Assembly: GCF_003253485.1 (NCBI RefSeq)
Contig: NZ_QKTX01000011.1
Coordinates: 121,596 to 185,595, forward strand
Length of the DNA: 64,000 nt
Direction of reading: 5' to 3'
Source: Algoriphagus aquaeductus
GTDB taxonomy: Bacteria > Bacteroidota > Bacteroidia > Cytophagales > Cyclobacteriaceae
Shown here: positions 51,524-63,677 of the stretch, piece after piece
Position numbering within the stretch: the stretch's first letter is position 1
How the letters are laid out: each line of letters begins with the position of its first letter
Translations under genes and position numbers: made by a program
Notes under the pieces: model-generated
What the model was told of the DNA's origin: nothing
The model's database searches: none
What the model saw: the letters and a program-made list of their open reading frames with translations, nothing else

Positions 51524-52423
51524 TTAAGAGGGGTCGTACCCGAATTTTTTTAGTTTCAATTTATTCTTTCGCCAGTCTAATTCGACTTTAACGAATGTTT
51601 CCAAAAAGATTTTCTTTCCGAAAAACTTTTCCAGATCAGCTCGTGCTTCTGTTCCTACTTTCTTGAGCATTTTGCCTTTATCTCCGATGATAATCCCTTT
51701 TTGACTATCGCGCTCCACAAAAATGGTAGCTCGGATTCTAATGATATTTTCTTCTTCGTGGAAATCCTCAATACCCACTTCGGTGCTATAGGGGATTTCC
51801 TTTTTGTAATTGGTAAAGATCTTCTCCCGAATGATCTCAGAGGCAAAGAACCGTTCTGGTCGGTCAGTTAGTTCATCTTTGTCGTAAAAAGGGGGGTGCA
51901 CTGGTAGCCTTTCCACAATTTCCTGTAAAATCCGTTCAGTATTAAACTGCTCTTTTGCAGATATAGGAATTACCGTGGTCGCCTGGATTCTTGAAGTCCA
52001 ATACTGAGTGACTTCCTCCAATTGGCCTTCTTTAGCAAGGTCAATTTTGTTGATCACCAAAAGGATCGGGATGCCTGATTCGTTGATTTTTCGGATTACA
52101 TCTTCGATTTCCTCTTCATTTTCATAGAGGTCAGTGACAAATACGATCACATCTGCATCCTCGAGAGAAAGATTGACAAATCCCATCATGCTTTTGTGAA
52201 GCTCATATTTTGGTTTGAGCATTCCGGGTGTGTCAGAAAAGACGATCTGATACTCATCCGTATTAATCAGACCAAGAATTCGATGCCGGGTGGTTTGAGC
52301 TTTGGAAGAGACTATGGATAGCCGCTCACCCACTAGGATATTCATCAAGGTGGATTTACCCACGTTTGGTTTTCCGACGATATTGACAAATCCCGCTCTA
52401 TGAGGAGTTTGGGCCATTTTCAA
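51524..52423 (-). CDS. era: GTPase Era
   Basis: 299 residues (or 297 from the second Met at 52417). The G domain has VNIVGKPNVGKSTLMNILVG, SDTPGM and NKID. The KH domain carries RATIFVERDSQKGIIIGDKG and the 3' 16S rRNA-binding region. It acts in 30S maturation. A TACCTTTG promoter element is at 52442-52435. Divergent from the initiator tRNA. Confidence 0.96.
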   Translation of the reverse strand: MKMAQTPHRAGFVNIVGKPNVGKSTLMNILVGERLSIVSSKAQTTRHRILGLINTDEYQIVFSDTPGMLKPKYELHKSMMGFVNLSLEDADVIVFVTDLYENEEEIEDVIRKINESGIPILLVINKIDLAKEGQLEEVTQYWTSRIQATTVIPISAKEQFNTERILQEIVERLPVHPPFYDKDELTDRPERFFASEIIREKIFTNYKKEIPYSTEVGIEDFHEEENIIRIRATIFVERDSQKGIIIGDKGKMLKKVGTEARADLEKFFGKKIFLETFVKVELDWRKNKLKLKKFGYDPS

Positions 52424-52434
52424 AGATTTTTTTG

Positions 52435-52442
52435 CAAAGGTA
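52435..52442 (-). promoter_or_regulatory. -7 element for era-der
   Basis: Exact TACCTTTG on the minus strand, 12 nt before the first era ATG. Confidence 0.5.
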
Positions 52443-52443
52443 C

Positions 52444-52473
52444 TTGATTTTTGAGAGTTTGCCCTTACCTTTG
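52444..52473 (+). promoter_or_regulatory. promoter of the initiator tRNA
   Basis: TTG (52444-52446), 19-nt spacer, exact TACCTTTG (52466-52473); tRNA begins 12 nt later. Confidence 0.7.
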
Positions 52474-52484
52474 CATCACAATAT

Positions 52485-52557
<73 letters not shown>

Positions 52558-52558
52558 C

Positions 52559-53118
52559 AAAATAAAAAGTTGATCATGTCATGGTCAACTTTTTTTGTTT
52601 ATACCCTTTCTCATGCGGTTTGTGAAGTTTAATTGATTCCACTTGACCATATCCGTCCGGTATTTTTTCGTTTTCAGGACGAGAAACCAATGCTAAAGCG
52701 TTTTTCCCTCCTCTTGAAAGAGGGATAGTCGGTAGCGATTAGTAGACTTTTTCTGTCTTTGAGGGGGGACGGAGTTATATTTTGAACCAAATACCGAGGG
52801 GCATGGGATCCTCCTTCTGTAGATACGGGATTGTCTTTCCTGTTTTAAGGTAAGTTCTTTATATCGAAATCCCATTTTGGCAAAGAAATCGAGTAATTGT
52901 TTAATGGCTCGTGAAATAACGCTCACTAACCATGCGGACGAAAAATAGAAGCTCTGGATTGCGGTTAGCCTCACCAAGACCTAACTGACAGAGGCTGCCA
53001 TTTTTGTGATACCTGTATCACTGCATTATGATTAAAGAATGCCTAATTGGAGATTTATCGTTTAAAAATATTCCTATCTTTGATCCAATAAGTTCTTTTT
53101 AAGTTTCTTCATCAAACG
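52559..53118. other. 560-base gap between tRNA and the B12 riboswitch
   Basis: Contains simple inverted CCCTC/GAGGG words (about 52710-52770) but no supported gene. A 94-codon minus-strand frame (52693-52977) has no recognisable family and odd composition. Confidence 0.5.
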
Positions 53119-53120
53119 AA

Positions 53121-53281
53121 ATAGGTTTTACTTAACTGTAGATTAATAGGGAATCGTGTGAAAATCACGAACTGTCGCGCAACTGTAAGTAACATACCAA
53201 AGGTTTTACCAAGAAGGTCCACTGTCTCGTTTTCGGGATGGGAAGGACGGTAAAGCTGTTACAAGTCAGGAGACCTGCCTA
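53121..53281 (+). promoter_or_regulatory. cobalamin (B12) riboswitch
   Basis: Conserved elements in order: AGGTTTTAC, GGGAATCGTGTGAAAATCAC, GAACTGTCGCGCAACTGTAA, and the B12-box-like AGTCAGGAGACCTGCC (53264-53279). It precedes metE by about 200 bases and should turn off the B12-independent synthase when cobalamin is available. Confidence 0.95.
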
Positions 53282-53483
53282 TTTTGATTTGACAATGCTC
53301 TCGCGGTTTGGAGTCAGATGTCAGACAAGATGTTTTTAAAAAAGGCAACAAAGCCTTCATGGAATTGGTGTATCCAATTGCATTCACATCTATCTATTCG
53401 TCTCTCCCCTTCCTTCGACAGTATTGTGAGGTTCTTCAAAAGGGTTTTTAACTAATTATTTAAAAAATTTAAAGTTAAAAGAA

Positions 53484-55793
53484 GTGAAAACACACAATCT
53501 TGGCTATCCGCGAATTGGTAGCAACAGAGAACTTAAAAAAGCCTGCGAGTCCTATTGGTCAGGCAAAACATCCGCAAATGAGCTGCAAAACACAGCAGCA
53601 AGCATTCGGCTGTTCAACTGGCGATTACAGAAAGAGGCAGGAATTGACCTTATTCCTTCCAATGATTTTTCACTCTATGACCAGGTTTTGGATCTGTGTC
53701 TGATGGTGGGAGCTATTCCCGAGCGGTATCATGACGTCATTCTTGACAAATCCAACAACGAGCTGGACCTCTATTTTGCCATGGCAAGGGGATATCAGAA
53801 AAACGACCTGGACATCACTGCCATGGAAATGACAAAATGGTTTGATACGAATTACCATTACATCGTTCCGGAATTTCACAAAAATCAGCAGTTCAAATTC
53901 TTTTCGACGAAAATTGTCGATGAATTCTATGAAGCAAAGAGCAAGGAAATTCTCACCAAACCCGTCCTGATTGGGCCAGTTTCCTTTTTGCTTTTGGGTA
54001 AAGAAAAGGAATCGGGATTTGACCGGTTGGATCTGCTGGACAACCTGATTCCGGTATATATGGATGTTCTTAAAAAACTGGAGACTCGGGGTGTGGAATG
54101 GGTACAGTTTGATGAACCATTTTTGACACTCGACCTTGATGAAAAGGTGAAGCTGGCCATTTCAAAATTCTACAAACTGGTCAGAAAGGAATTTCCGACC
54201 CTGAAAACATTGCTTGCAAGCTATTTTGAAGGTCTAAAGGACAATCTTTCATTCGCCGTATCTCTCCCTGTTTGCGCTTTGCACCTCGATTTGGTGAGAA
54301 ATCCTGAACAACTGATGGAGGTTATCAACCTTTTGCCGGAAAAACTCAGTCTTTCACTCGGATTGGTTGATGGAAGGAATATCTGGAAAAATGACTTTCA
54401 ATCCAGTCTTGAATTCATCAGAAAAGCCCAATTTCTAATTGGAAACGAACGTCTTTTCATCGCACCCTCCTGTTCCTTACTCCATGTTCCATGTGATTTG
54501 GATTTAGAATCAAAACTGAATCCTGAAATCAAACAGTGGCTTGCTTTTGCGAAGCAGAAGATAGCCGAAGTCGTGTCCTTGAAGCAGCTGGCTACAACCC
54601 CAAGTCCTGAAGGATTAAAAAGCCTTCGTGAAAATGAAGCGGTAAACAACACAAGAAAGACCTCCAGTTTGATCCACAATGTCAAGGTAAAGCAGCGGGT
54701 AAATGCAGTGACAGCGTCGGATGCAAGTAGGCAAAATCCTTTCCTGATCCGAAAATACAAGCAGCAGCAGTCACTTGGCTTGCCGCACTTTCCAACCACC
54801 ACTATCGGATCATTTCCTCAGACCGCAGAAGTGCGTTCATGGAGGGCAAAATTCAAGAAAGGGGATATTTCTGAGCAGGAATACGAGCGACTCTTAAGGG
54901 ATGAAACCGAAAAAACCATTCGTTGGCAGGAAGAAATCGGGCTGGATGTATTGGTTCACGGCGAATTCGAAAGGAACGACATGGTAGAGTATTTTGGTGA
55001 GCAGCTGGAAGGATTTGCCTTTACTCAAAATGGCTGGGTCCAAAGTTATGGAAGCCGGTGCGTTAAGCCGCCGATTATAATTGGTGATGTTCACCGACCT
55101 AACCCTATGACTGTTTATTGGTCCTCATTAGCCCAATCAATGACTGATAAGCCAGTCAAAGGCATGCTGACCGGACCAGTCACGATTCTGCAATGGTCCT
55201 TTGTGCGAAACGACCAGCCGAGATCCCAGACCTGCACCCAGCTAGCCTTGGCCATCCGGGACGAAGTGGCTGATTTGGAAAAAGCAGGAATCAAAATCAT
55301 TCAAATCGATGAACCGGCAATCCGGGAAGGTTTGCCACTTCGAAAAAGTGAATGGAAAAACTATCTGGAATGGGCAATTGGAGCATTTAAAATATCCTCA
55401 AGCGGGGTTAAAGATGAAACTCAAATTCATACCCACATGTGCTACTCTGAGTTCAATGATATTATTCAGGATATTGCTAATATGGATGCAGATGTGATCA
55501 CAATCGAATGTTCACGGTCTCAGATGGAATTGTTGGACGCTTTTGCGGACTTCAACTACCCCAATGAAATAGGTCCAGGTGTGTATGATATTCATTCACC
55601 AAGAGTTCCTTCAAAATCAGAAATGATTGGGCTTTTGGAAAAAGCACTTGCTGTAATTCCATCAGATCAACTTTGGGTTAACCCCGATTGCGGCTTGAAA
55701 ACCAGACATTGGGAGGAGACTAAGCGTGCATTGATTGAAATGGTGGAAGCAAGTAAGGAAATGAGAAAATCACTTGAAAGCTTTCCAATATAG
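53484..55793 (+). CDS. metE: cobalamin-independent methionine synthase
   Basis: 769 residues starting with GTG at 53484 (MKTHNLGYPRIGSNRELKKA). Two homologous barrels; the C-terminal one has zinc ligands His/Cys in THMCYSEFND (about 649-651), Glu in IECSRSQME and Cys in NPDCGLKTRHW (about 735). TTTIGSFPQTAEVR starts the second half. It methylates homocysteine with methyl-tetrahydrofolate-polyglutamate. The riboswitch upstream implies that a B12-dependent MetH exists elsewhere. A hairpin terminator follows. Confidence 0.97.
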   Translation: MKTHNLGYPRIGSNRELKKACESYWSGKTSANELQNTAASIRLFNWRLQKEAGIDLIPSNDFSLYDQVLDLCLMVGAIPERYHDVILDKSNNELDLYFAMARGYQKNDLDITAMEMTKWFDTNYHYIVPEFHKNQQFKFFSTKIVDEFYEAKSKEILTKPVLIGPVSFLLLGKEKESGFDRLDLLDNLIPVYMDVLKKLETRGVEWVQFDEPFLTLDLDEKVKLAISKFYKLVRKEFPTLKTLLASYFEGLKDNLSFAVSLPVCALHLDLVRNPEQLMEVINLLPEKLSLSLGLVDGRNIWKNDFQSSLEFIRKAQFLIGNERLFIAPSCSLLHVPCDLDLESKLNPEIKQWLAFAKQKIAEVVSLKQLATTPSPEGLKSLRENEAVNNTRKTSSLIHNVKVKQRVNAVTASDASRQNPFLIRKYKQQQSLGLPHFPTTTIGSFPQTAEVRSWRAKFKKGDISEQEYERLLRDETEKTIRWQEEIGLDVLVHGEFERNDMVEYFGEQLEGFAFTQNGWVQSYGSRCVKPPIIIGDVHRPNPMTVYWSSLAQSMTDKPVKGMLTGPVTILQWSFVRNDQPRSQTCTQLALAIRDEVADLEKAGIKIIQIDEPAIREGLPLRKSEWKNYLEWAIGAFKISSSGVKDETQIHTHMCYSEFNDIIQDIANMDADVITIECSRSQMELLDAFADFNYPNEIGPGVYDIHSPRVPSKSEMIGLLEKALAVIPSDQLWVNPDCGLKTRHWEETKRALIEMVEASKEMRKSLESFPI

Positions 55794-55801
55794 GATGATT
55801 T

Positions 55802-55848
55802 AAACTGTGTATAGGTTTATCGCCTATGCACAGTTTTTAAATTTTTTG
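55802..55848 (+). terminator. terminator after metE
   Basis: AAACTGTGTATAGG and CCTATGCACAGTTT form a 14-bp stem with one mismatch, followed by T-rich sequence. Confidence 0.85.
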
Positions 55849-55858
55849 ACCAAGTTTA

Positions 55859-56351
55859 ATGTTCGAACCAGTACCTAAAATCCAAAAATTCAGTCATCCA
55901 AATTTTTGCTGGGATGTGATTTCTATGCAAACTGTCAATGAATCAATTGCTGCCCAAAAGCAAATTGACATCAAGAAAATTGTCCAAAATTTAGAAAGCC
56001 GAAGGTGTAAACTGGATTTAGAACTTATCAATACTAAAAGTTATAAAGCGATTGTTTTGACTGACCCTTCTCAATTTATTATTTGGGTGAATAGCGGATT
56101 TGCTCAAATGACCGGATACTCTCGAAAGTATGCTGTAGGAAAGAAACCCACTTTTCTTCAGGGGAAGAATACTTCGGTTGAATCTAAAATAGCATTGAGC
56201 CAACAGATTCCTTCCAAGATTGCATTTGGGGGAAGGATTATAAACTAAAAATTAGACAGAACAGAGTATAAATGTGAGGTTGGAAATTTGCCAATTTAAT
56301 GGAAGGAATGAATTGAAACCTTATTTAGGATTGGAAAGAAAATTTTCCTGA
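55859..56351 (+). pseudogene. decayed stand-alone PAS-domain protein
   Basis: The first 129 codons encode a PAS domain (residues about 65-110: AIVLTDPSQFIIWVNSGFAQ, MTGYSRKYAVGKKPTFLQGK). A TAA follows after GGRIIN, where Tyr is expected. Past it the frame continues KLDRTEYKCEVGNLP. After a 1-base shift it goes on FNGRNELKPYLGLERKFS and stops at 56351, which is the normal end of such proteins. So one nonsense change and one frameshift have hit an originally about 165-residue sensor. Confidence 0.82.
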
Positions 56352-56675
56352 ATCCCGATTAATTATATTATTCAGGCACACTTGTTTTTGCTATTTAGTG
56401 CTTTGCATCATGAATTTTGATGAACCTCGGAAAAAATGTCAGGATAGATATTAGCCGGTTCTCAGATCCTATTGTTTCTGATGCCATGAATCATGGGGCC
56501 AAGAAGAGCATTTAGGATCAGTGCTTTATAGGATTTTCAAACAGTTACAAACAATATTAATGTGTAACTCAAACAAGGAAGACAAAATGGCCTTCCAACA
56601 AATCTTTTGAATTATAAAATTATTAAACATCCATTCTTTCCTTCCCCTCTCACAAATTTTAGTAACTTGGCAAAA
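56352..56675. other. 324-base gap before the TPP riboswitch
   Basis: No intact gene. About 56425-56520 encodes a short stretch faintly like a response-regulator end (SDPIVSDAMNHGAKKS) before a stop; too weak to call. The thi promoter must lie near 56580-56660. Confidence 0.45.
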
Positions 56676-56760
56676 CTTTAGGGGTGTCCGTACAAAATTC
56701 GTAAGGACTGAGATTATACCCTTTGAACCTGATGCAGTTGATACTGACGAAGGAAAAAGT
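56676..56760 (+). promoter_or_regulatory. TPP (thi box) riboswitch
   Basis: Conserved thi-box parts: GGGGTGTCC, CTGAGA at 56708-56713, ACCC, GAACCTGATG at 56725-56734 and GACGAAGGAAAAAG. Downstream CTCCCCTGAAG could pair with AGGGG of the aptamer start as a switching helix. It lies 48 bases before thiS and controls the whole thiamine operon. Confidence 0.95.
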
Positions 56761-56807
56761 AAGTGAAACACTCACGGTGTCTCCCCTGAAGTATAAATTT
56801 TTACAGG

Positions 56808-57011
56808 ATGGAGATAACATACAACAATCAAACTCAGGAAGTACAGGAAGAAACTTTGGTTTCGGACTTTGTTTTTTTCCATTTAGGGGAAAAACAAAAT
56901 GGTATTGCTGTGGCAATCAATGAAACAATTGTGCCCAAAACAGAGTGGGCAAAGACCTACTTAAAAGTACACGACAATTTATTAATCATTAAGGCAACTC
57001 AAGGAGGGTAA
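56808..57011 (+). CDS. thiS: sulfur carrier protein ThiS
   Basis: 67 residues with ubiquitin-like fold and the essential C-terminal Gly-Gly (IIKATQGG). The C-terminal carboxylate is adenylated by ThiF and thiocarboxylated to deliver sulfur to ThiG. First gene of the operon, 3 bases before thiC. Confidence 0.93.
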   Translation: MEITYNNQTQEVQEETLVSDFVFFHLGEKQNGIAVAINETIVPKTEWAKTYLKVHDNLLIIKATQGG

Positions 57012-58861
<1,850 letters not shown>

Positions 58862-58862
<1 letters not shown>

Positions 58863-59467
58863 TGCTGATAATAGTTTCCAGTCCCGAAATGCTAGAAAAT
58901 GAACCGGGTGTAATCAATCAATTATTTGCCGCAGGATTGAACTTGTTTCACTTGCGAAAACCCGAAGCTGGAGAAAAAGAGCTTAGCGATTTATTGACAG
59001 CGATTTCGGAAGAATATCGTCCGCGAGTTGTACTTCATCAACATCATCAGTTGGCAAAAGAATTTGGAATTCACAGGATCCATTATAAAGAAGCCGAACG
59101 GATGAAACTGACCGAAAGCGATTATCTGAGTATGGAAAATACGAGGTTGGTTTTTTCCACTTCAGTACATTCTTCAGAAGCTTTTCAGACTTTGAATGGA
59201 GTATTCAGCTATACATTCTTCGGGCCTGTTTTTGAAAGCATTTCAAAACCCGGTTATAAACCTGTAAAGGAGACGAAAGCCAACATTGGAAAACACAGGT
59301 CAACAAAGTTGATTGGAATAGGAGGGATTACGCAAGCAAACGCGTCTTCAGTTTTCGATAAAGGATTTGACGGCGTGGCAGTTTGTGGCACGATTTGGCA
59401 GAGCGGGAATAAAGTAGAAGTATTTGAAAAATTAAACACCGTATGCAGGACAGGCCTTACATATTGA
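58862..59467 (+). CDS. ThiE/TenI-like protein (first of two)
   Basis: 201 residues, TIM-barrel ThiE/TenI family: NLFHLRKPE, VVLHQHHQLAKEFGIHRIHY, FSTSVHSSEAF, FFGPVFESISKPGYKP and GIGGITQANASSVFDKGFDG. A true ThiE is also encoded two genes downstream, so this one may be TenI, which aromatises the thiazole tautomer. The operon has no other TenI. Which of the two is the TMP synthase is judged by similarity and is not certain. Confidence 0.75.
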
Positions 59468-60192
59468 CAATTGCAGGTTTCGACCCAAGCGGTGGTGCCG
59501 GATTAACGGCGGATACCAAAACGTTTGAGCAGCACCAAGTGTATGGTCTGGCCATTTGCTCGGGGATTACCTTGCAAACGGAAGATTCATTTTTGGATGT
59601 GCGTTGGGAGAAGGTGGAGGATGTGTTGACAGCACTGGAGGTCTTATTGAAGAAGTATCCAATTACCGTAATTAAAACCGGGATTTTGCCCAATGTAGAC
59701 TACTTAGAAAAGATAGTAGGCTATGTACATCTGAATTTCCCCTTGGTAAAAATCGTAGTAGACCCTGTGTTCAAAGCATCTGCAGGATTTGAGTTGTTTG
59801 ATTTTTCATCGAGAGAACGCTTTTACAAAAGTTTGGAGAAATGTTACCTGATTACACCAAATCTGGAAGAAGTGAAATGGATAACAGGAGAGGAAATAGA
59901 AGAAAAGGCTGCCAACGAATTGGCAAAGCATTGCGATGTTTTTCTCAAAGGAGGTCATCGAACAAGCAAAAAAGGCGTGGATTTTTTGTATGAAAGCAAA
60001 GGGATCACAGAGTTTTTGCCAACCAAGGCGAGTACCAACAGCAAGCACGGTACAGGCTGTGTTTTGTCTGCTGCTATAGCCTCCAATTTGGCTTTGGGGC
60101 TTTCGCTGTCAGAATCTTGCCGGAGGGGAAAAGCCTATTTGGAAAAAGTATTGGATAGTAATCATACTCTATTGGGATATCATCATGTATAG
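59443..60192 (+). CDS. thiD: hydroxymethylpyrimidine (phosphate) kinase
   Basis: 249 residues: TIAGFDPSGGAGLTADTKTF, VVDPVFKASAG, ITPNLEEVKWITG and the ribokinase-like GTGCVLSAAIASNLALG. It phosphorylates HMP and HMP-P before joining with thiazole phosphate. Overlaps the preceding gene by 25 bases and the next by 8. Confidence 0.95.
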   Translation: MQDRPYILTIAGFDPSGGAGLTADTKTFEQHQVYGLAICSGITLQTEDSFLDVRWEKVEDVLTALEVLLKKYPITVIKTGILPNVDYLEKIVGYVHLNFPLVKIVVDPVFKASAGFELFDFSSRERFYKSLEKCYLITPNLEEVKWITGEEIEEKAANELAKHCDVFLKGGHRTSKKGVDFLYESKGITEFLPTKASTNSKHGTGCVLSAAIASNLALGLSLSESCRRGKAYLEKVLDSNHTLLGYHHV

Positions 60193-60814
60193 ATTTCAGT
60201 ACATATCACAAGGTCAGACACCTGAAGAACATCTTTCGAATTGCAAAAAGGTTTTGACAGCAGGAGTTAAATGGATTCAGTTGCGCATGAAGAATTTTCC
60301 GGATGAAATTGTAGAAAAAACTGCTCTGGAAGTACAGTCCTTTTGTACCCAATCTGGAGCAACCTTTATTTTGAACGACAACGTGAATTTGGCTAAAAAA
60401 ATTAATGCCGATGGGGTACATCTGGGATTGACAGACACAGCGATTACAGAGGCACGCTTGATCTTGGGTCAGAACAAAATCATTGGGGGGACCGCCAATA
60501 CAGTTGAAGACGTAGTTCAACGCATAGAAGAACGTTGTGATTACATCGGCTTAGGTCCTTACAGGTTCACATCGACAAAAGACAAACTGAGTCCGATACT
60601 GGGATTGGAAGGATATAGAGCCATCCTCAACAGATTGGATGACGGGCATAGAAAGACTCCTATCGTGGCAATTGGTGGAATTCAGGTAGAAGACATCTCC
60701 GCTATTTTAGAGACTGGAATTTGCGGTATTGCATTATCGGGCATTTTGACCAACTCAAAAAATAAAAAGGAAATTGTTGAACGCATAAATACAATACTTT
60801 ATGACCCCGCTTAA
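60185..60814 (+). CDS. thiE: thiamine phosphate synthase
   Basis: 209 residues: [67 protein letters not shown] and [11 protein letters not shown]. It joins HMP-PP and thiazole phosphate. It resembles Bacteroides ThiE closely in the GPYRFT(S/T)TK segment. Overlaps thiG by 14 bases. Confidence 0.93.
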   Translation: MYRFQYISQGQTPEEHLSNCKKVLTAGVKWIQLRMKNFPDEIVEKTALEVQSFCTQSGATFILNDNVNLAKKINADGVHLGLTDTAITEARLILGQNKIIGGTANTVEDVVQRIEERCDYIGLGPYRFTSTKDKLSPILGLEGYRAILNRLDDGHRKTPIVAIGGIQVEDISAILETGICGIALSGILTNSKNKKEIVERINTILYDPA

Positions 60815-61568
60815 AATAGGAGATAAGGAATTAAACTCACGGCTGTTTTTGGGGACGGGTAAGTTCGGTTCGCCAATTGAAATGCAAAATGCCATTATTA
60901 ATTCTGGTTCTGAATTGGTAACGGTTGCGTTGAGAAGAATTGATCTGGAAACCGATACCGACTCGATTTTGGCTCATTTACCCAAGTCCGTCAATTTATT
61001 GCCCAATACCTCGGGGGCGAGAAATGCGAAAGAAGCTGTTTTTGCGGCACAATTGGCACGTGAAGCATTGGAGACGAATTGGTTAAAGCTTGAAATTCAC
61101 CCCGATCCAAAATACCTTTTGCCCGACCCGATAGAAACCTTGAAAGCGACGGAAGAATTGGCTAAGCTCGGTTTCATTGTACTACCCTACATTCATGCAG
61201 ATCCTGTCCTGTGCAAGTTATTGGAAGATGCAGGTACCGCAGCAGTAATGCCCTTAGGTTCGCCGATCGGTACCAACAAAGGACTGAGAACAATAGACTT
61301 TTTGGAAATTATTATTGAACAAAGCCGCGTTCCCGTGATTGTGGACGCAGGAATCGGAGCGCCCTCAGATGCAGCAAAAGCAATGGAACTGGGTGCGGAT
61401 GCCGTTCTTGTAAACACGGCAATTGCAGTAGCAGGGAATCCGGCAGACATGGCCACAGCTTTTAAAATGGCGGTGATTGCGGGTCGGTTAGCGTATGTAT
61501 CGAAATTAGGAAAGATTCAATCATCAGCGATTGCGTCAAGTCCGTTAACGTCTTTTTTGAATGGGTAG
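60801..61568 (+). CDS. thiG: thiazole synthase
   Basis: 255 residues: [28 protein letters not shown], the Schiff-base region [50 protein letters not shown] and [13 protein letters not shown]. It builds the thiazole from DXP, the ThiS thiocarboxylate and dehydroglycine. Overlaps thiH by 8 bases. Confidence 0.96.
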   Translation: MTPLKIGDKELNSRLFLGTGKFGSPIEMQNAIINSGSELVTVALRRIDLETDTDSILAHLPKSVNLLPNTSGARNAKEAVFAAQLAREALETNWLKLEIHPDPKYLLPDPIETLKATEELAKLGFIVLPYIHADPVLCKLLEDAGTAAVMPLGSPIGTNKGLRTIDFLEIIIEQSRVPVIVDAGIGAPSDAAKAMELGADAVLVNTAIAVAGNPADMATAFKMAVIAGRLAYVSKLGKIQSSAIASSPLTSFLNG

Positions 61569-62685
61569 CTTTGTAGATGTTTTCAACAGGTTCTCATGGG
61601 AAGAGGTCAGGGAATCAATCTATTCCAAAACAGAGAAAGACGTCCTTCACGCATTGTCCTCTTCTAAATTGACCTTGGAGGATTTTAAAGCACTGGTTTC
61701 GCCTGCTGCAGAACCTTATCTGGAGCAGATGGCAGCAAAATCGAGTGCACTCACTCAAAAACGTTACGGAAAAACTATACAGCTGTATGCACCCATGTAT
61801 TTGAGTAATGAGTGCAACAATATTTGTACTTATTGTGGCTTTAGCCTGACCAACAAAGTGAGGCGCAGGACCCTTTCCGATGATGAAATCGTCACTGAAA
61901 TTGAAGCCATTAAGAAAGACGGATTTAATCACATCTTATTGGTGACGGGTGAAGCTAACTATACGGTGAATATCCACTACTTCTTAAATGCGATAAAGAT
62001 TATTAAGCCTTATTTTGTCAATATTTCGATAGAATTTCAGCCCTTAAGTGTGGAAGAATACCGCCAAGCACATGATGCAGGCGTTTATTCGGTGTTGGTT
62101 TATCAGGAAACATACCACAAAGAGGTGTACAAGACTTATCATACAAAAGGTAAAAAATCGAATTTCGATTACCGATTGGATACGCCTGATAGAATTGGCG
62201 AAGCAGAAATCCACAAAATCGGATTGGGGGTTTTACTCGGATTAGAAGATTGGCGTGTTGATTCCTTTTTCTGCGCAGCACATTTGGATTACTTGGAGAA
62301 GAAATTCTGGAAAACAAAATACTCCATTTCCTTCCCGAGAATGCGCCCTGCTGAGGGTATTATTGAACCAAATGTAATTGTAACAGACAAACATCTTGTT
62401 CAATTGCTGACAGCTTACCGGCTGTTCAATGAAGATGTGGAACTGTCTATTTCTACAAGAGAATCGGAGCACTTTAGAAATAACATAATTCCACTTGGCG
62501 TAACCTCAATGAGTGCCGGGTCAAAAACAAATCCTGGCGGTTATTCGGTAGAACCTGATTCCCTGGAGCAGTTTGAGATTTCCGATAAGCGTTCGGTTCA
62601 GGAAATTGCGGAATTGATCAAAAGTAAAGGATACGAGGTAGTTCATAAAGATTGGGACAGGAAATTCAGTGAAGCCTATGCTTAG
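61561..62685 (+). CDS. thiH: 2-iminoacetate synthase
   Basis: 374 residues, radical SAM with [11 protein letters not shown] (CxxxCxxC) at about 85-92; further motifs [24 protein letters not shown] and [10 protein letters not shown]. It cleaves tyrosine to give dehydroglycine for ThiG, an oxygen-sensitive alternative to ThiO. No thiO is present in the operon. Confidence 0.95.
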   Translation: MGSFVDVFNRFSWEEVRESIYSKTEKDVLHALSSSKLTLEDFKALVSPAAEPYLEQMAAKSSALTQKRYGKTIQLYAPMYLSNECNNICTYCGFSLTNKVRRRTLSDDEIVTEIEAIKKDGFNHILLVTGEANYTVNIHYFLNAIKIIKPYFVNISIEFQPLSVEEYRQAHDAGVYSVLVYQETYHKEVYKTYHTKGKKSNFDYRLDTPDRIGEAEIHKIGLGVLLGLEDWRVDSFFCAAHLDYLEKKFWKTKYSISFPRMRPAEGIIEPNVIVTDKHLVQLLTAYRLFNEDVELSISTRESEHFRNNIIPLGVTSMSAGSKTNPGGYSVEPDSLEQFEISDKRSVQEIAELIKSKGYEVVHKDWDRKFSEAYA

Positions 62686-63388
62686 CAGAGAAGAATTTAA
62701 CCGCTATCAAAAGCAAGTGATGCTGGAGGATGTGGGCTTACTTGGGCAGATAAACCTGAAGGAAGCAAAAGTACTGGTAATCGGTGCAGGTGGATTGGGT
62801 GCCCCAATTCTTCAGTATTTAACTTCAATTGGAATAGGAACCATAGGAGTTGTTGATTTTGATGTAATTGAAATATCGAATCTTCACCGTCAGATTTTAT
62901 TTTCCCATGAAGATGCCGGACGGTTAAAAGTTGAAGTCACCAAGGAAAAATTATTAAAACAAAACCCGTATGTGTCCATATATACTTATTCGGTGTTGTT
63001 GTCAGAAGAAAACGCCGAGCAGATTTTTTCCGATTATGACTTCATAGTGGATGGCTGCGACAATTTTTTGACCCGATATATTGTAAACGACACTTGCACG
63101 AAGATGGGCAAACCATTGGTGTATGGCAGCATTTTAGGTTACCAGGGACAAGTAGCGGTATTTAATTATAAGGGGAGCAAACACTTACGGGATTTATTTC
63201 CCGAGCCTCCCAATGCTGAAGATGTGCCAAGTTGCTCCGAAAACGGTGTGATGGGTCATGTACCCGGAATTGTGGGATTGTACATGTGTAATATCCTGAC
63301 ACAATTGATACTGGGGCAATTTCAACAAGTCAACACCTTGTTTCTAATAGATTTGAAAACAATAGAAATGAGGCGGATTCTATTCTAA
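62669..63388 (+). CDS. thiF: ThiF/MoeB-family adenylyltransferase
   Basis: 239 residues: RYQKQVMLEDVGLLGQ, VLVIGAGGLGAPILQYLTS, DVIEISNLHRQILF, DGCDNFLTRYIVND and PSCSENGVMG. It adenylates ThiS. There is no rhodanese domain, and only one Cys of the usual zinc pairs is obvious. It ends the operon; a 600-base tail follows with the tRNA fragment and IS66 remnants. Confidence 0.92.
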   Translation: MKPMLSREEFNRYQKQVMLEDVGLLGQINLKEAKVLVIGAGGLGAPILQYLTSIGIGTIGVVDFDVIEISNLHRQILFSHEDAGRLKVEVTKEKLLKQNPYVSIYTYSVLLSEENAEQIFSDYDFIVDGCDNFLTRYIVNDTCTKMGKPLVYGSILGYQGQVAVFNYKGSKHLRDLFPEPPNAEDVPSCSENGVMGHVPGIVGLYMCNILTQLILGQFQQVNTLFLIDLKTIEMRRILF

Positions 63389-63626
63389 ATCATGCTGATT
63401 ATTGCATTTGATAGAAACTTAGTTTTGTCGGCAAAACGAGGTTGAAGCCAAATCATCAAAAAAAATATCATTCAATATTCAACCCCCTTATACGGCTCAT
63501 AAACTTTGATTTTGTGCTAAAATCCAAGACTGAATTAAAATCAATTCAAATGAATTTGAAATTTTTGGTTCAAAAAGAATCTGTTCCCTTTGATTCATAA
63601 AAATCTATAAATCAATAAAATAAAAC
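63389..63626. other. 238-base tail after thiF without a gene
   Basis: A/T-rich; a small hairpin GTTTTGTCGGCAAAAC at about 63422 may end the thi transcript. Confidence 0.45.
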
Positions 63627-63643
63627 AGTCCTGATCCCGCTAC
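63627..63643 (+). other. partial copy of a tRNA 3' end (candidate att site remnant)
   Basis: AGTCCTGATCCCGCTAC matches the tRNA-fMet 3' end (52542-52558) at 16 of 17 positions, with WAAAA following in both. No 5' part of a tRNA precedes it. Confidence 0.55.
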
Positions 63644-63645
63644 TA

Positions 63646-63676
63646 AAAACCGGTCAAAACGACCTGTTTTTCTTTT
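63646..63676 (+). terminator. hairpin AAACCGGTC/GACCTGTTT
   Basis: Nine-base arms with one mismatch around AAAAC, followed by TTTCTTTTT; just before the IS66 end. Confidence 0.6.
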
Positions 63677-63677
63677 T

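Noticed and set aside
52693..52977. 94-codon minus-strand frame as a gene or transposase remnant
   Set aside because: No family resemblance, odd composition and no fitting promoter or context.
56425..56520. Possible response-regulator relic
   Set aside because: Only about 20 residues with vague similarity; not enough to call.
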